A stretch of 64,000 nucleotides of DNA, from positions 1-64,000 of the forward strand of contig NZ_JANQCD010000004.1 of the NCBI RefSeq assembly GCF_026672275.1, read 5' to 3'. Position numbers and translations under genes: made by a program. The DNA comes from Marinifilum sp. D737. Lineage in GTDB: Bacteria; Bacteroidota; Bacteroidia; Bacteroidales; Marinifilaceae. Below are positions 47,660 through 56,679 of the stretch, piece after piece. The notes under the pieces were generated by a model that did not search any database, was not told where the DNA came from, and was given only the letters and a program-made list of their open reading frames with translations. Each line of letters starts with the position of its first letter. Positions within the stretch are counted from its first letter, which is position 1.

Positions 47660-48886
47660 ATGAAAAAGACGAAACTATTATTTACCATTTGCGCATTGCT
47701 GTTTTCTGCGCTACTAAATCATGCACACTCTCAAGAAGCTCCAAATCAGGAATGGAATCAATTTAGAGGTGCACAAAGGAGTGGATCTACCGACAATGTT
47801 GATCTTACAAGTTTTACTGACAAGGAGCCCAAACTGGTTTGGAAGAAAAAACTAGGTGATGGTTTCTCCGAAATAACCATTTCAGGAGGCAATATCTACA
47901 CCATGATTAGCGAAAGAAAGGACAGCATTACTGGTGATGAATTTATTGCAGCATTCGATGAAAAAACAGGCAATGAAGTATGGAGAACTAGAGTTGACAA
48001 CATGTTCTTCGATACTTTTGGCGATGGACCTAGATCTACTCCTGCAATTGGAGAAAAGAACGTGTACAGCCTAAGCAGTTACGGGAAATTAAGTGCCAAT
48101 TCGAAAAAAGATGGAAATACAATTTGGCAAGTAGATTTTATGAAAGAATATGGAAGTAAAATTCCACGTTGGGGATTTAGCTCATCTCCAGTAATTGTAG
48201 GAAATAATGTTATTGTTGAAGTAGGTGGTACCGATTCAAGAGCATTTATGGCTTTCGACAAAAAAACAGGTAAAGAAGTCTGGAAAAAAGGAGAAGGCAT
48301 AGCAACTTACAACTCACCTGTGCATGGTAAAATTAACGATAAGGAATGCATTATTTTTGCAAACGGCAGAAAAGTATACTCTCTTACTACTGCTGGTGAT
48401 ACGCTTTGGACATACAACTCTCCTATTAGCAATCCTACAGGAATGCCAATTGTTTTTGATGGCAACAAGATATTTATTTCAGCCGTTAGAAATCCTGGTT
48501 TTATCGTTCTTGAAGTAAACAACAATAAAGCAAATGAGATATCGCGTGGCACTAGTATGAAAAACGACTACAGCTCATCTATTTATCACGATGGCTATGT
48601 ATATGGTTTCCATGTGGCGGCTCTTCAATGCATCTCGGTTAAAACTGGTGAGAAAAAATGGACCAAGAGAGGTTATGGCAAAGGAAGTTTAATACGAATT
48701 GGCGATCAGCTTTTGGTACTTTCCGATAAAGGAAAACTAATACAGGTAAAAGCTACTCCTGAGGCGTATATTGAGTTGGGTAACATCCAAGCCATTAATG
48801 GAAAATCGTGGACTGCACCTTCTTTTGCCAATGGAAAAATCTATTTAAGAAATCTAACTGAAATGGCTTGTTACGAATTGAAATAA
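47660..48886 (+). CDS. Exported PQQ-like beta-propeller protein
   Basis: A 408-residue protein with Sec signal MKKTKLLFTICALLFSALLN. The mature part consists of PQQ-type propeller repeats, recognisable by AFDEKTGNEVWRTRV, AFDKKTGKEVWKKGEG, CISVKTGEKKWTKRGYG and the opening WNQFRGAQRSGSTD, which is usual for periplasmic PQQ-propeller proteins of this kind. Such proteins resemble BamB or non-enzymatic propellers; no PQQ-binding dehydrogenase residues stand out. It is followed after 53 bp by a LolA-like protein gene in the same direction, so the pair may be an operon. Its partner and ligand are unknown. Confidence 0.85.
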   Translation: MKKTKLLFTICALLFSALLNHAHSQEAPNQEWNQFRGAQRSGSTDNVDLTSFTDKEPKLVWKKKLGDGFSEITISGGNIYTMISERKDSITGDEFIAAFDEKTGNEVWRTRVDNMFFDTFGDGPRSTPAIGEKNVYSLSSYGKLSANSKKDGNTIWQVDFMKEYGSKIPRWGFSSSPVIVGNNVIVEVGGTDSRAFMAFDKKTGKEVWKKGEGIATYNSPVHGKINDKECIIFANGRKVYSLTTAGDTLWTYNSPISNPTGMPIVFDGNKIFISAVRNPGFIVLEVNNNKANEISRGTSMKNDYSSSIYHDGYVYGFHVAALQCISVKTGEKKWTKRGYGKGSLIRIGDQLLVLSDKGKLIQVKATPEAYIELGNIQAINGKSWTAPSFANGKIYLRNLTEMACYELK

Positions 48887-48939
48887 TTCGGAAATTGAGT
48901 CTATTAAATCAAAAAAACAATCAATAAAAACATACCCAC

Positions 48940-50145
48940 ATGAAACTGAAAAAACTACAAGCATTCTTCCTCTTTGCTTTGTTTTTAACGCCAGGCATTC
49001 TTGTAGCTCAAACTGCCGAAGAAATCATAACCAAGCACATTGAAGCTCACGGAGGAGTAGAAAAATGGGAAAAGGTAGAAGCCCTAAAAATAAAAGGTCG
49101 TTTTACCGCTTTTAGTCTTGAAAAAGACTTTACAAGCTACAAAACAAAATGCGGAGCCTATTATTCGGATTTGTATTTAGGCGAGCAACATGTTTTCGAA
49201 GGATTTAATGGGAAGTGTGGTTGGACCATTGATCCTTGGCAAGAGATTGAATATGCCAGAAATATCAATTCAAGCGAAACCAATGTTTTCAAACAAAAAG
49301 CAGAATTCTTTACTCCTTTCTTAAACTATAAAAAGAAAGGTCATAAAGTTGAATACATCGGGAAAGAAAATGTTGATGGGGAGGAGATGTTTGTGCTAAA
49401 ACTTACGCGTGAAGATGGTAAATCGGAAAAATGGTACCTAAACACCAAAACCTACTTGGAGTACAAGTGTGAAGCACCTTGGGTTGATTTTGCACAGCCC
49501 GTGCCAGCCGAAATGTATTTCGATGATTTTAGAGAAGTGGATGGCATCACTGTTCCTTTCTTTATTGAACGTACCTTTTGGCAACGCGACAGAATTACTC
49601 AAATCGAAAGTGTCGAGCTTAACCCGAAGATCGATAAATCATTATTTACAATGCCTAAACGCAAAGAAATTTCGAAATTGACTTTTATGGAAGGCGACTG
49701 GGATGTAAAACTTGAGTTTATGGGACGTCGTGGTACCTATCGAGAAAGAGGAACTACTGAATCTTGCATTAAATTTGCTTCTACCAACATGCTGCAAGAG
49801 CAAATTAGCTACGAAAATGGTTTCCCAAACAACTTAAGCATTAACTTCACCTACGATGCTGGAACCAAGAAATACAGAATTGCCGCATTCAACGATTTTA
49901 CATCAACATTCGACATGTTCCAAGGTGAATTAAAAGACAATGTATTGGTAATGGAAGATACACAGATAAGCTACTCCAATAAACCAAATGCTACGAGAAT
50001 GTGCCGTCAATTTACCTATACAAAAATAGACAACAACCAATTTACGGTTGAAAACAAAGTATCAACCGACGAAGGCAAAACATGGAAACCACAGGCCAGG
50101 TTAACCTATACAAGAAAAGTTGAAGATACTTTAAGCAAGAAATAA
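48940..50145 (+). CDS. Exported LolA-like protein with C-terminal DUF1579-like domain
   Basis: A 401-residue exported protein (signal MKLKKLQAFFLFALFLTPGILVA). The first half, starting AEEIITKHIEAHGGVEKWEK, is the pattern seen in Bacteroidota outer-membrane lipoprotein-carrier-like proteins, a half-barrel that binds lipid groups. The second half, from about residue 250 (LTFMEGDWDVKLEFMG), resembles DUF1579-type lipocalin-like domains, with WKPQARLTYTRK near the end. Function is unknown; lipid or small hydrophobic ligand binding in the periplasm is the family-level guess. It follows the PQQ-propeller gene and ends at a terminator. Confidence 0.75.
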   Translation: MKLKKLQAFFLFALFLTPGILVAQTAEEIITKHIEAHGGVEKWEKVEALKIKGRFTAFSLEKDFTSYKTKCGAYYSDLYLGEQHVFEGFNGKCGWTIDPWQEIEYARNINSSETNVFKQKAEFFTPFLNYKKKGHKVEYIGKENVDGEEMFVLKLTREDGKSEKWYLNTKTYLEYKCEAPWVDFAQPVPAEMYFDDFREVDGITVPFFIERTFWQRDRITQIESVELNPKIDKSLFTMPKRKEISKLTFMEGDWDVKLEFMGRRGTYRERGTTESCIKFASTNMLQEQISYENGFPNNLSINFTYDAGTKKYRIAAFNDFTSTFDMFQGELKDNVLVMEDTQISYSNKPNATRMCRQFTYTKIDNNQFTVENKVSTDEGKTWKPQARLTYTRKVEDTLSKK

Positions 50146-50164
50146 TTACGGCGGGATCTTTATG

Positions 50165-50201
50165 AAATCCTCATTCTCTTCGGAGTTTGAGGATTTTTTT
50201 T
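50165..50201 (+). terminator. Terminator of the PQQ-propeller/LolA-like operon
   Basis: AAATCCTCA (50165-50173) pairs with TGAGGATTT (50188-50196), followed by a T-run, 20 bp after the stop codon. Confidence 0.85.
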
Positions 50202-50204
50202 ATA

Positions 50205-50237
50205 AAAGAAAAACCCCGAGTTACCAAGTCGGGGTTT
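50205..50237 (-). terminator. Leftward terminator with no annotated leftward gene
   Basis: AAACCCCGA (50211-50219) and TCGGGGTTT (50229-50237) form a perfect 9-bp stem. Its T-rich side faces the minus-strand direction (AAAGAAAAACCCC on the plus strand), so it should end a leftward transcript entering from the gene-poor region to the right. Confidence 0.6.
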
Positions 50238-50935
50238 GGATTCAGCACTCAATCAACCATGCCAAAAATGCTGAACCACAGAGCATCATCCTTTAAGCCA
50301 TTCATCATTAACCACTCATTCCGTAGGCTCATCCTTTTTACTATTAGCCGTAACCGGAAATTTATACCGTTTCATTATCTCATCATTACCTTCGTAAATA
50401 TATTTTGCAACTATTATATACTGCGCCAAACTTTCGTACAACACATTTAAAGTTTCTATTCGTTATTCTGTTGCTCTGTTGCTCTGTTGCTCTACCACAC
50501 TTTTGGTTTGACTTGAAAAAACGAATAAAACTGCATCGGAGCAGTTGCAAAGTCTTGTAGCAATAGTCGTATTATAATATTATTTAAGTATGTTTTATTT
50601 ACAATATGAATTTAAACACTCTTATTATTATGTCCAAATTATTCTTCAACTATTTTTAAACATTAATCTTTATTTTGCAATCACCACAAGTTCTTTTCTT
50701 CCTAATTTTCTTTATTTTTAAACATTACACCCTATAAGCACTGGCATTTTACCCTTGCTTAACCACAACAAAATAATCCTATATTATAATTACTATTTAT
50801 ACAGAATCATGATTATATTTTCAAGCTTGAGTTAAATTTTATAGCAATTTCTTAATGCTTTACATTATATATCTCATGATTTTTAATACTTGTATAGATT
50901 CTTTTGGCTACAAGTAAACTTTTACCTTAAGTATT

Positions 50936-51115
50936 TTAAAATTCATTGCCATGATATTGCTTTCTGCCAATCTTAAAAAAATATGACACACCCAACGATT
51001 TACACTCTCTCCTAAATGATTGCAACAATCGGCTTCCATACCGTCTCTCTGCCATCCTTTTAGTATTTAGTGATAAGGTGTACTCATATTCAGTTGCTCG
51101 GTTGAAGAATTCCAT
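50936..51115 (-). CDS. Possible small basic protein (59 residues)
   Basis: A leftward frame from ATG at 51115 to TAA at 50938-50936 encodes 59 residues starting MEFFNRATEYEYTLSLNTKR, rich in Arg and Lys (RMAERRYGSRLLQSFRRECK). Base composition and codon choice are less AT-biased than the flanks, which suggests coding sequence. I recognise no family; it may be a short orphan gene or the tail of a broken mobile-element gene. A leftward terminator at 50205-50237 lies further on in the same direction. Confidence 0.4.
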   Translation of the reverse strand: MEFFNRATEYEYTLSLNTKRMAERRYGSRLLQSFRRECKSLGVSYFFKIGRKQYHGNEF

Positions 51116-51273
51116 TGGAGCTACTTGGTTTTTAATTTGAGTTTCACTTATTTGATTCCTTTATAAACAATCTGAATCTAAAACAAATCATAATTTGGAT
51201 TTATTATAGAATCTACATGACAAAATAATGTTTAATTTTAAAGGTTATTTATTGCTAACAGCTATATATATAA

Positions 51274-51411
51274 ATGAAAAGTCTCTATTCATCGTCTAAA
51301 ATTTGGAAGTGGTTATCAAGCCCAGAGTTACTTGCATTTTTCTCTCTCCTAAGTTTAATTGCTTTATTAAGAAACCCTATTAAAAATTACTTCCCTAAAA
51401 GGACGACATAA
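51274..51411 (+). CDS. Possible tiny single-span membrane protein (45 residues)
   Basis: The frame starts MKSLYSSSKIWKWLSSPELL, has one hydrophobic stretch (LLAFFSLLSLIALL, about 19-32) and ends with a basic tail (NPIKNYFPKRTT). It lies 36 bp before another small membrane protein gene on the same strand. Chance occurrence is possible at this length. Confidence 0.35.
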   Translation: MKSLYSSSKIWKWLSSPELLAFFSLLSLIALLRNPIKNYFPKRTT

Positions 51412-51447
51412 TTAAAATACACATCACATTATCTTAACATTTCGACA

Positions 51448-51648
51448 ATGAACATTATCTACACCATACTAATTGGCATTCTTCACATTTTTGCCTTGAT
51501 AGATGCCATTAAAAATGCAAGTGAGAGAAATGGAGCCTTCAGGTTATTATTGGCTTTCTTCCCACCTCTTTTGGGCCCAATCATTTATTTTCTGACCAAA
51601 AAGAAGAACAAAAGAGAGTTCATGAAAGGCAAAAGAAGATTTTCCTAA
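51448..51648 (+). CDS. Small membrane protein, PLDc_N-like
   Basis: A 66-residue protein with two hydrophobic helices (about 3-20 and 31-49) and a very basic tail (TKKKNKREFMKGKRRFS). The pattern of a first helix, a short charged loop (DAIKNASERNG) and an aromatic/Pro-rich second helix (FFPPLLGPIIYFL) resembles the phospholipase D-nuclease N-terminal-type small membrane proteins. It lies 36 bp before the EEP-family gene, so they may be co-transcribed. Function is unknown. Confidence 0.7.
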   Translation: MNIIYTILIGILHIFALIDAIKNASERNGAFRLLLAFFPPLLGPIIYFLTKKKNKREFMKGKRRFS

Positions 51649-51684
51649 CAACCTGATTTCGATAAAAAAAAACATTACCAAACG

Positions 51685-52629
51685 ATGAAAGAAAAACATA
51701 CCATTGCATTTTATAACCTTGAGAACTTTTTCGACACTCAAGATGATCCGAAAAAGAACGACAATGATTATTTGCCTAATGGCAGCAACCATTGGACAGA
51801 GAATCGCTATGTAAGCAAACTTGAACACATTACAGCAGCCATTGCATCTATACAAGACAACAGCTTGCCAATTGCCATTGGCGTTGCCGAAATTGAGAAT
51901 GCTACAGTTTTAAAAGATCTGATTTATCAGCCTATATTCAAAGGAGAATATGGCTTTGTGCATTTCGACAGTCCCGACAGAAGAGGAATTGATGTAGCCC
52001 TACTCTATAATCAAAAAGAAGTAGAAATTTTAGCTTCCGAAAATATACCAGTTAGGCTGAATGGCAATTCTCACTTTGCCACAAGAGACATTTTGTATGT
52101 AAAAACCAAAATAGAAGGTGATATCATTCATTTTTTTGTGAATCATTGGCCATCAAGAGGCGAAGGTATTTTGGCATCGAACCCAAAACGCATTGCAGCT
52201 GCCGAATGTTTGCATCAAAAGGCAAAAGTCATTCTTAGCGAGGATGTGGATGCAAAAATTGTAATCATGGGTGATTTTAACGATTTGCCAGTTAGCAAAT
52301 CCATTAGTAAACATTTACATGCCAAATCGCATAAAAATATTGGCACATACGAGTTTTACAATCTTGCTACAATTCCTTACGAAAAGAAACTGGGCAGTTT
52401 GTTTGCCAAAAAACATTGGCTGATGTTCGATCAAATCATTATCAGCAAAGGAATGCTAAAGGGAGAAGGAATTAAAATAACAAGCCCTCGCCTAACCATT
52501 CATGGCAATAAAAGCTTGTTATATTTCGACCAGGAAGCCGGAATATACAAACCCAACCGAACTTATTCTTATCACACTTATCATGGTGGTACATCTGATC
52601 ATTTGCCGGTTTATGTGGCATTAGATTAA
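51685..52629 (+). CDS. Endonuclease/exonuclease/phosphatase (EEP) family protein
   Basis: A 314-residue metal-dependent phosphodiesterase or nuclease-like protein with no signal peptide. The EEP catalytic motifs are in order: FYNLENFF (9-16), the metal-binding Glu in VAEIEN (68-73), RRGIDVALLY, VNHWPSRG with the general His, MGDFNDLP with the Asp-Asn pair, and the terminal TSDHLPVYV with Asp-His. The start NLENFFDTQDD is usual for the Bacteroidota branch of the family. DNA, RNA or inositol/lipid phosphate substrates cannot be told apart. It is convergent with ridA across a strong terminator. Confidence 0.9.
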   Translation: MKEKHTIAFYNLENFFDTQDDPKKNDNDYLPNGSNHWTENRYVSKLEHITAAIASIQDNSLPIAIGVAEIENATVLKDLIYQPIFKGEYGFVHFDSPDRRGIDVALLYNQKEVEILASENIPVRLNGNSHFATRDILYVKTKIEGDIIHFFVNHWPSRGEGILASNPKRIAAAECLHQKAKVILSEDVDAKIVIMGDFNDLPVSKSISKHLHAKSHKNIGTYEFYNLATIPYEKKLGSLFAKKHWLMFDQIIISKGMLKGEGIKITSPRLTIHGNKSLLYFDQEAGIYKPNRTYSYHTYHGGTSDHLPVYVALD

Positions 52630-52764
52630 AATTAATACCAATTATTAATTTACATGCGCTATTTGTTCGCATCACTCAATTTGCCTAATTATTTATATAT
52701 CGGCATTTCAATTTAATATTTCACAGTTTTGCTTTGGCTAAGTCTGAAATTAAATGGCATAAAA

Positions 52765-52795
52765 AAAGGCTGCCAATCGTTGATTGGCAGCCTTT
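52765..52795. terminator. Bidirectional terminator between the EEP gene and ridA
   Basis: AAAGGCTGCCAATC (52765-52778) and GATTGGCAGCCTTT (52782-52795) form a perfect 14-bp stem with a 3-base loop, flanked by an A-run on the left, between convergent genes. Confidence 0.95.
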
Positions 52796-52815
52796 GTATA
52801 TCTTGACAAATTGAA

Positions 52816-53193
52816 TTACTTCACAGCAATGGTTTCAATTTCAACCAAAGCACCCAGAGGAAGATCCTTAACAGCAAAGGCTGCACGTGCAGGACAATCT
52901 TCTTTGTAATACTCGCCATAAACTTCATTCATTACAGCAAAGTTTGAAATATCACTCAACAAACAAGTTGATTTAACCACATCTTTAAAGCTATAACCAG
53001 CTTCTTCCAAGATGTAACCGATGTTTTTCATTACTTGCTCCGTTTGTTCTTTAACACCACCTTCAACAAATTTACCGGTAGCAACATCAACAGGTAGCTG
53101 TCCTGAGATGTATAAAGTTCCGTTTGCTTCTACTGCCTGGCTGTATGGTCCGATTGCCTTAGGCGCTTTTTCTGAATTAATACACTTTTTCAT
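52816..53193 (-). CDS. ridA: RidA family enamine/imine deaminase
   Basis: Hydrolyses reactive 2-aminoacrylate-type enamines/imines made by PLP enzymes. The 125-residue length is standard. Family signs are AIGPYSQAVEANGTLYISGQ near the start, Arg103 in CPARAAFAV (the substrate carboxylate-binding arginine) and the ending LPLGALVEIETIAVK. It is monocistronic, divergent from the trpG/pabA-type gene, with 72 bp between starts. Confidence 0.95.
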   Translation of the reverse strand: MKKCINSEKAPKAIGPYSQAVEANGTLYISGQLPVDVATGKFVEGGVKEQTEQVMKNIGYILEEAGYSFKDVVKSTCLLSDISNFAVMNEVYGEYYKEDCPARAAFAVKDLPLGALVEIETIAVK

Positions 53194-53265
53194 TTCAGTT
53201 AATAATTAGTATTTGTTAAAAATTCATTTATTTTGCGGTCGCAAAGTTAAAAGAAAAAAGTATTA

Positions 53266-53832
53266 ATGAGAATAGCTATTATAGATAATTACGATTCATT
53301 CACTTATAATTTATCTCATATCGTTGAGCAATACTGCGACAAGTGCATTGTTATGAGAAACAATCAGGTTGATTGGGAAGAATTAGACACATGCGATCGT
53401 ATTATTTTTTCTCCGGGTCCTGGATTACCATCGGAGGTGAAGGTTATGGGAGAAATTCTGGAGAAATATGCCGGGCAAAAAGCTATTTTGGGAGTTTGCT
53501 TGGGAATGCAGTACATTGCCGAATATTACGGTGCCAACATTTACAATTTACCTGAAATTATTCACGGTATACCTAAAGCAACTCACATTACAGAACCTTC
53601 TGAAATTCTTTTCAATAACGTTCCAAACACATTTAAATCAGGCCGATATCACTCCTGGGCTGTTTCACGAGAACAATTTCCAAATTGCTTAAGCATCACC
53701 TCTACCGATGAAAATGAGGTTGTTATGTCGATACGACACAAAGATTTGGATTTATGCGGCGTACAATTTCATCCGGAATCCATAATGACGGAAAGAGGAA
53801 ATTTAATGCTGAAAAACTGGATTCTTGGATAA
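53266..53832 (+). CDS. Class I glutamine amidotransferase, TrpG/PabA type
   Basis: Supplies ammonia from glutamine to anthranilate synthase or aminodeoxychorismate synthase. The 188 residues show IDNYDSFTYNL (6-16), the oxyanion SPGPG (49-53), the nucleophile Cys78 in GVCLGMQ, and the His169-Glu171 pair in VQFHPES. It is an orphan: no synthase partner is adjacent, so I cannot choose between trpG and pabA; a lone gene is more often pabA, which is a weak argument. It converges on lptD. Confidence 0.92.
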   Translation: MRIAIIDNYDSFTYNLSHIVEQYCDKCIVMRNNQVDWEELDTCDRIIFSPGPGLPSEVKVMGEILEKYAGQKAILGVCLGMQYIAEYYGANIYNLPEIIHGIPKATHITEPSEILFNNVPNTFKSGRYHSWAVSREQFPNCLSITSTDENEVVMSIRHKDLDLCGVQFHPESIMTERGNLMLKNWILG

Positions 53833-53857
53833 AAAAAGAGCCGCAATATTGCGACTC
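53831..53857 (-). terminator. Terminator of lptD (leftward)
   Basis: GAGCCGCAATATTGCGACTC (53838-53857) is a nearly perfect palindrome, and on the minus strand it is followed by seven T (plus-strand A-run 53831-53837). The T-run lies only on the lptD side. Confidence 0.75.
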
Positions 53858-53878
53858 CAACTTTATACTTTATAATTT

Positions 53879-56518
53879 CTAGAACTGAACATCCTGCCAA
53901 GATTGTTTCTTCTCATATTTCAAATCTTGTAATATTGATGAATCAACATTGATTATGAAATTGTAAGATGTATAAGTTCCAAATGGAATAGCATTGAAAG
54001 ACATTTTCCAACAGTGCAAATCTCTTGTAATTGTAAATTGAGTTGCTGTAACCTCATTCTCATCAAAATCATATCCCGAAGAAAAACTAACCTTCCATTT
54101 TGGAGTCAGGCTAAACTGTCCGTTTATACCCAAATTCTGAGAAATATTTTTTCTATTTCTTGGTTTTGAATAAGTCCATCCGTAATCAATAGAAAACGAC
54201 CATGGAATATCAAAATCTACATATCGAGGGTCGCGCCATTTCTCTGACTGACTATCATCATTTTCTCCACTATTACCTTTGGTATTGGGATTCAAATCCT
54301 TTGAAGAAAGACTGAAACCAACATCAATAGAAGCTTGTGTTAAACGCGGGCCAAATTCATCAATCTTTTGAGTCCCATTGGCATTCAATTTATAGGGATC
54401 AACAGTACCATTGAATTTCAGATCTAATTTTTTATTAAATATCTTGGTTCTCCCTGACATCCTTATATTTGACCAATTCAAGGAGTCGGCAAACATATTA
54501 TATGAAGTCGAAAATTTCAAACTCTCCAGAATTTTCACCTTCTTCATATCCTCAAGACCAGTAGAATCATTAGCGGTTCTAATTTTCGCTTCAATGTTAT
54601 TATCCAAACTCAAATTAATTGATCCTGATTCCTGAGCACCTGTTGGTGTACTATATATTCCTCCTTCAAAAATAGAATACTCAACATCTTTTTCTTTATT
54701 TGGATCGTAATAAGTCCTATAATATTTACTTCTTGGAACTCCAATTTCCGGCGTATAACTTACACTAACAGAAGGTGTCATTACGTGACGAATGGCTGCC
54801 ACTTTTGATGTCTCCTTAAAAGTATACATACCATAAATCTTAGGACTTAAGGAAAGAGAAGCTCCTGTAGAATAGTTATGAGCATACCTGAATCCCTGTA
54901 TGGTATCAATACGCACATCTCCATCTCCTCCATCTGCTTCCGGATCCCATGATTTTCTAATGGATCTTGTATACAACACACCTCGATAATTTAAGGTTGG
55001 AGAAAGTGTTAAATCTTTCGCCAATTTAAAATTGGTGGTAATTGGAATGCTATGTTCGTAACCATTAACCCAATCTTTTTGCAATGAAGAACTCATCAAG
55101 TCACTTTCCTTCAAACCACTTTTAGTTCTATTCTCCAATTTGGATGAGTAACTAATCCCTACTTTATCGTACCAACGTAAATTTGAACTCTTCCCCTTCT
55201 TTCTAAAAGGATAAATCTGAGTCATATTTAAAGACATACTAGGCAAGGTAAGCGAAATGGTAGTGTCGCGACTGTTTTGCGCATGGCGTAAACTTGCATT
55301 CAAACTAAACGGACTATCCGCCCATTTTTTACTATATGTAATACTCGATTGCTTTTGGTTATTGGTAATCTCCCTTATGGATGTAGAGTTATTTCTATCG
55401 TTATTGGAGGTTGAAACATTAACCGAAGCAGAAAAAGTTCTGTATGGATTTGCCTTCGCATCTTGTGTATGATTCCAACGAATTGCAAAGTCTGTCGTTT
55501 CATAGTAATCAGGAAGACCTTTGTCTCCATACTTATTAAAATGATACTCAGTCTGCAAAGTTCCGCTATATCGATATCTGTTTTTATACTTCGATTGCAC
55601 ATAGGTTCCCCAAGAACCATTAGAGAAAATATCACCAGTAACCGACAAATCCAAATAATCATTTATTGCCCAATAGTATCCTCCTCCACGAAGATTAAAT
55701 CCTCTGCGTTGTTCCTCACCATAACTAGGCATAATAATACCAGAAGAATAAGAAGAACTAAATGGAAACAAGGCAAATGGCAAACCAATTGGCAACGGCA
55801 CATCTTCCAACACCAAATGCAAAGGCCCTGAAACAATTTTATCATCCTTTATCATTTTGGCCTTTGTCATCTTCACATAAAAATGAGGATGCTCATGATC
55901 ACAAGTCGTATATTTACCATTTCTCAAGTAAAATATCTTATCATCAATTTTCTTGGTGATCTGGCTATGAACAAATCCACCTTCTTGTTCTGTAATTACT
56001 TCATTAACCAGGCCCTTACCTGTATCAAAATTATATTTCAACTCTTTACAGGTAAACTCTTCAGATCCATCTTTAAACTCAGGTGTAAAAACATAATTGC
56101 CTGTCGAATCCTGAATACCATAAGCATATGCCTGCTTCTTTTCTAAATCCAGTTCGATATAATAAGCTTTCAATTCGGTTTGCCCATATTTTACAAACGC
56201 ATTTTTAGTAAGGAAAACCTGCTGCCCGGTTAGCGAAAAAATAATAGTATCATCGCAATTGTATTGAACCACCGTTTCGAAAAGTGGTTTTTTCTCTTGA
56301 GTTGAATCAACCGCCAAACTATCCTGAACAAGCTTTAAGGTATCCTTTTGTAGTCTAACATCCTCTTTTAAAATCTTTTCTAGCGCATAAGAACTAAAGT
56401 TGGCATGTAACTTGCCATTAGAATTTTTGTAATTAAAATTCTCAATAGCAAATATGTTCAGTGGCATTATCGTTCCAATGAAAAGAATAAAAACCTTTTG
56501 TAGTAATTTCAATTGCAA
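53879..56518 (-). CDS. lptD: LPS-assembly protein LptD (OstA-like outer-membrane barrel)
   Basis: Inserts lipopolysaccharide into the outer leaflet of the outer membrane. The 879-residue protein has a signal ending near LNIFA, a jellyroll region (about 85-240) with YNCDDTIIFSLTGQQVFL and DKIFYLRNGKYTTCDHEHPHFYVK, and a large beta-barrel (about 255-879) with alternating aromatic strands. The segment LVLEDVPLPIGLPFALFPF, at the start of the barrel, is typical of Bacteroidota LptD proteins. The barrel lacks the cysteine pattern known from E. coli LptD; Bacteroidota members often do. It is divergent from the amidase gene (161 bp between the starts used here), among other envelope genes. Confidence 0.88.
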   Translation of the reverse strand: MQLKLLQKVFILFIGTIMPLNIFAIENFNYKNSNGKLHANFSSYALEKILKEDVRLQKDTLKLVQDSLAVDSTQEKKPLFETVVQYNCDDTIIFSLTGQQVFLTKNAFVKYGQTELKAYYIELDLEKKQAYAYGIQDSTGNYVFTPEFKDGSEEFTCKELKYNFDTGKGLVNEVITEQEGGFVHSQITKKIDDKIFYLRNGKYTTCDHEHPHFYVKMTKAKMIKDDKIVSGPLHLVLEDVPLPIGLPFALFPFSSSYSSGIIMPSYGEEQRRGFNLRGGGYYWAINDYLDLSVTGDIFSNGSWGTYVQSKYKNRYRYSGTLQTEYHFNKYGDKGLPDYYETTDFAIRWNHTQDAKANPYRTFSASVNVSTSNNDRNNSTSIREITNNQKQSSITYSKKWADSPFSLNASLRHAQNSRDTTISLTLPSMSLNMTQIYPFRKKGKSSNLRWYDKVGISYSSKLENRTKSGLKESDLMSSSLQKDWVNGYEHSIPITTNFKLAKDLTLSPTLNYRGVLYTRSIRKSWDPEADGGDGDVRIDTIQGFRYAHNYSTGASLSLSPKIYGMYTFKETSKVAAIRHVMTPSVSVSYTPEIGVPRSKYYRTYYDPNKEKDVEYSIFEGGIYSTPTGAQESGSINLSLDNNIEAKIRTANDSTGLEDMKKVKILESLKFSTSYNMFADSLNWSNIRMSGRTKIFNKKLDLKFNGTVDPYKLNANGTQKIDEFGPRLTQASIDVGFSLSSKDLNPNTKGNSGENDDSQSEKWRDPRYVDFDIPWSFSIDYGWTYSKPRNRKNISQNLGINGQFSLTPKWKVSFSSGYDFDENEVTATQFTITRDLHCWKMSFNAIPFGTYTSYNFIINVDSSILQDLKYEKKQSWQDVQF

Positions 56519-56679
56519 TTTATATCTGTTATTTTTGTGAAAAGTTCTGATTTAATTTCGTTCTGCTAGTTAAACTGCAGTTTGTGCTTAAGTCGCCAAA
56601 AATACAAATAAAAGTACTATAATCCCTAATCGAAACGAACTTGAAAACATTTTTTAAGTTCTTTTATGAAATTTGCCTA

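Larger units (their letters stand above)
50238..51447. other. Gene-poor AT-rich region with short repeats and two tiny candidate ORFs
   Basis: Apart from two possible small genes (50936-51115 and 51274-51411), I see no coding sequence. Three tandem copies of the octamer TTGCTCT(G/A) lie at 50471-50494, preceded by a degenerate copy, and TTGCTCGG recurs at 51094. A small hairpin, AACTGC (50529-50534) and GCAGTT (50541-50546), looks like a dispersed intergenic element. The region may be the remains of a decayed insertion. Confidence 0.5.

Noticed and set aside
50471-50494. CRISPR-like array
   Set aside because: The repeats are 8 bp and directly adjacent, with no spacers and no cas genes.
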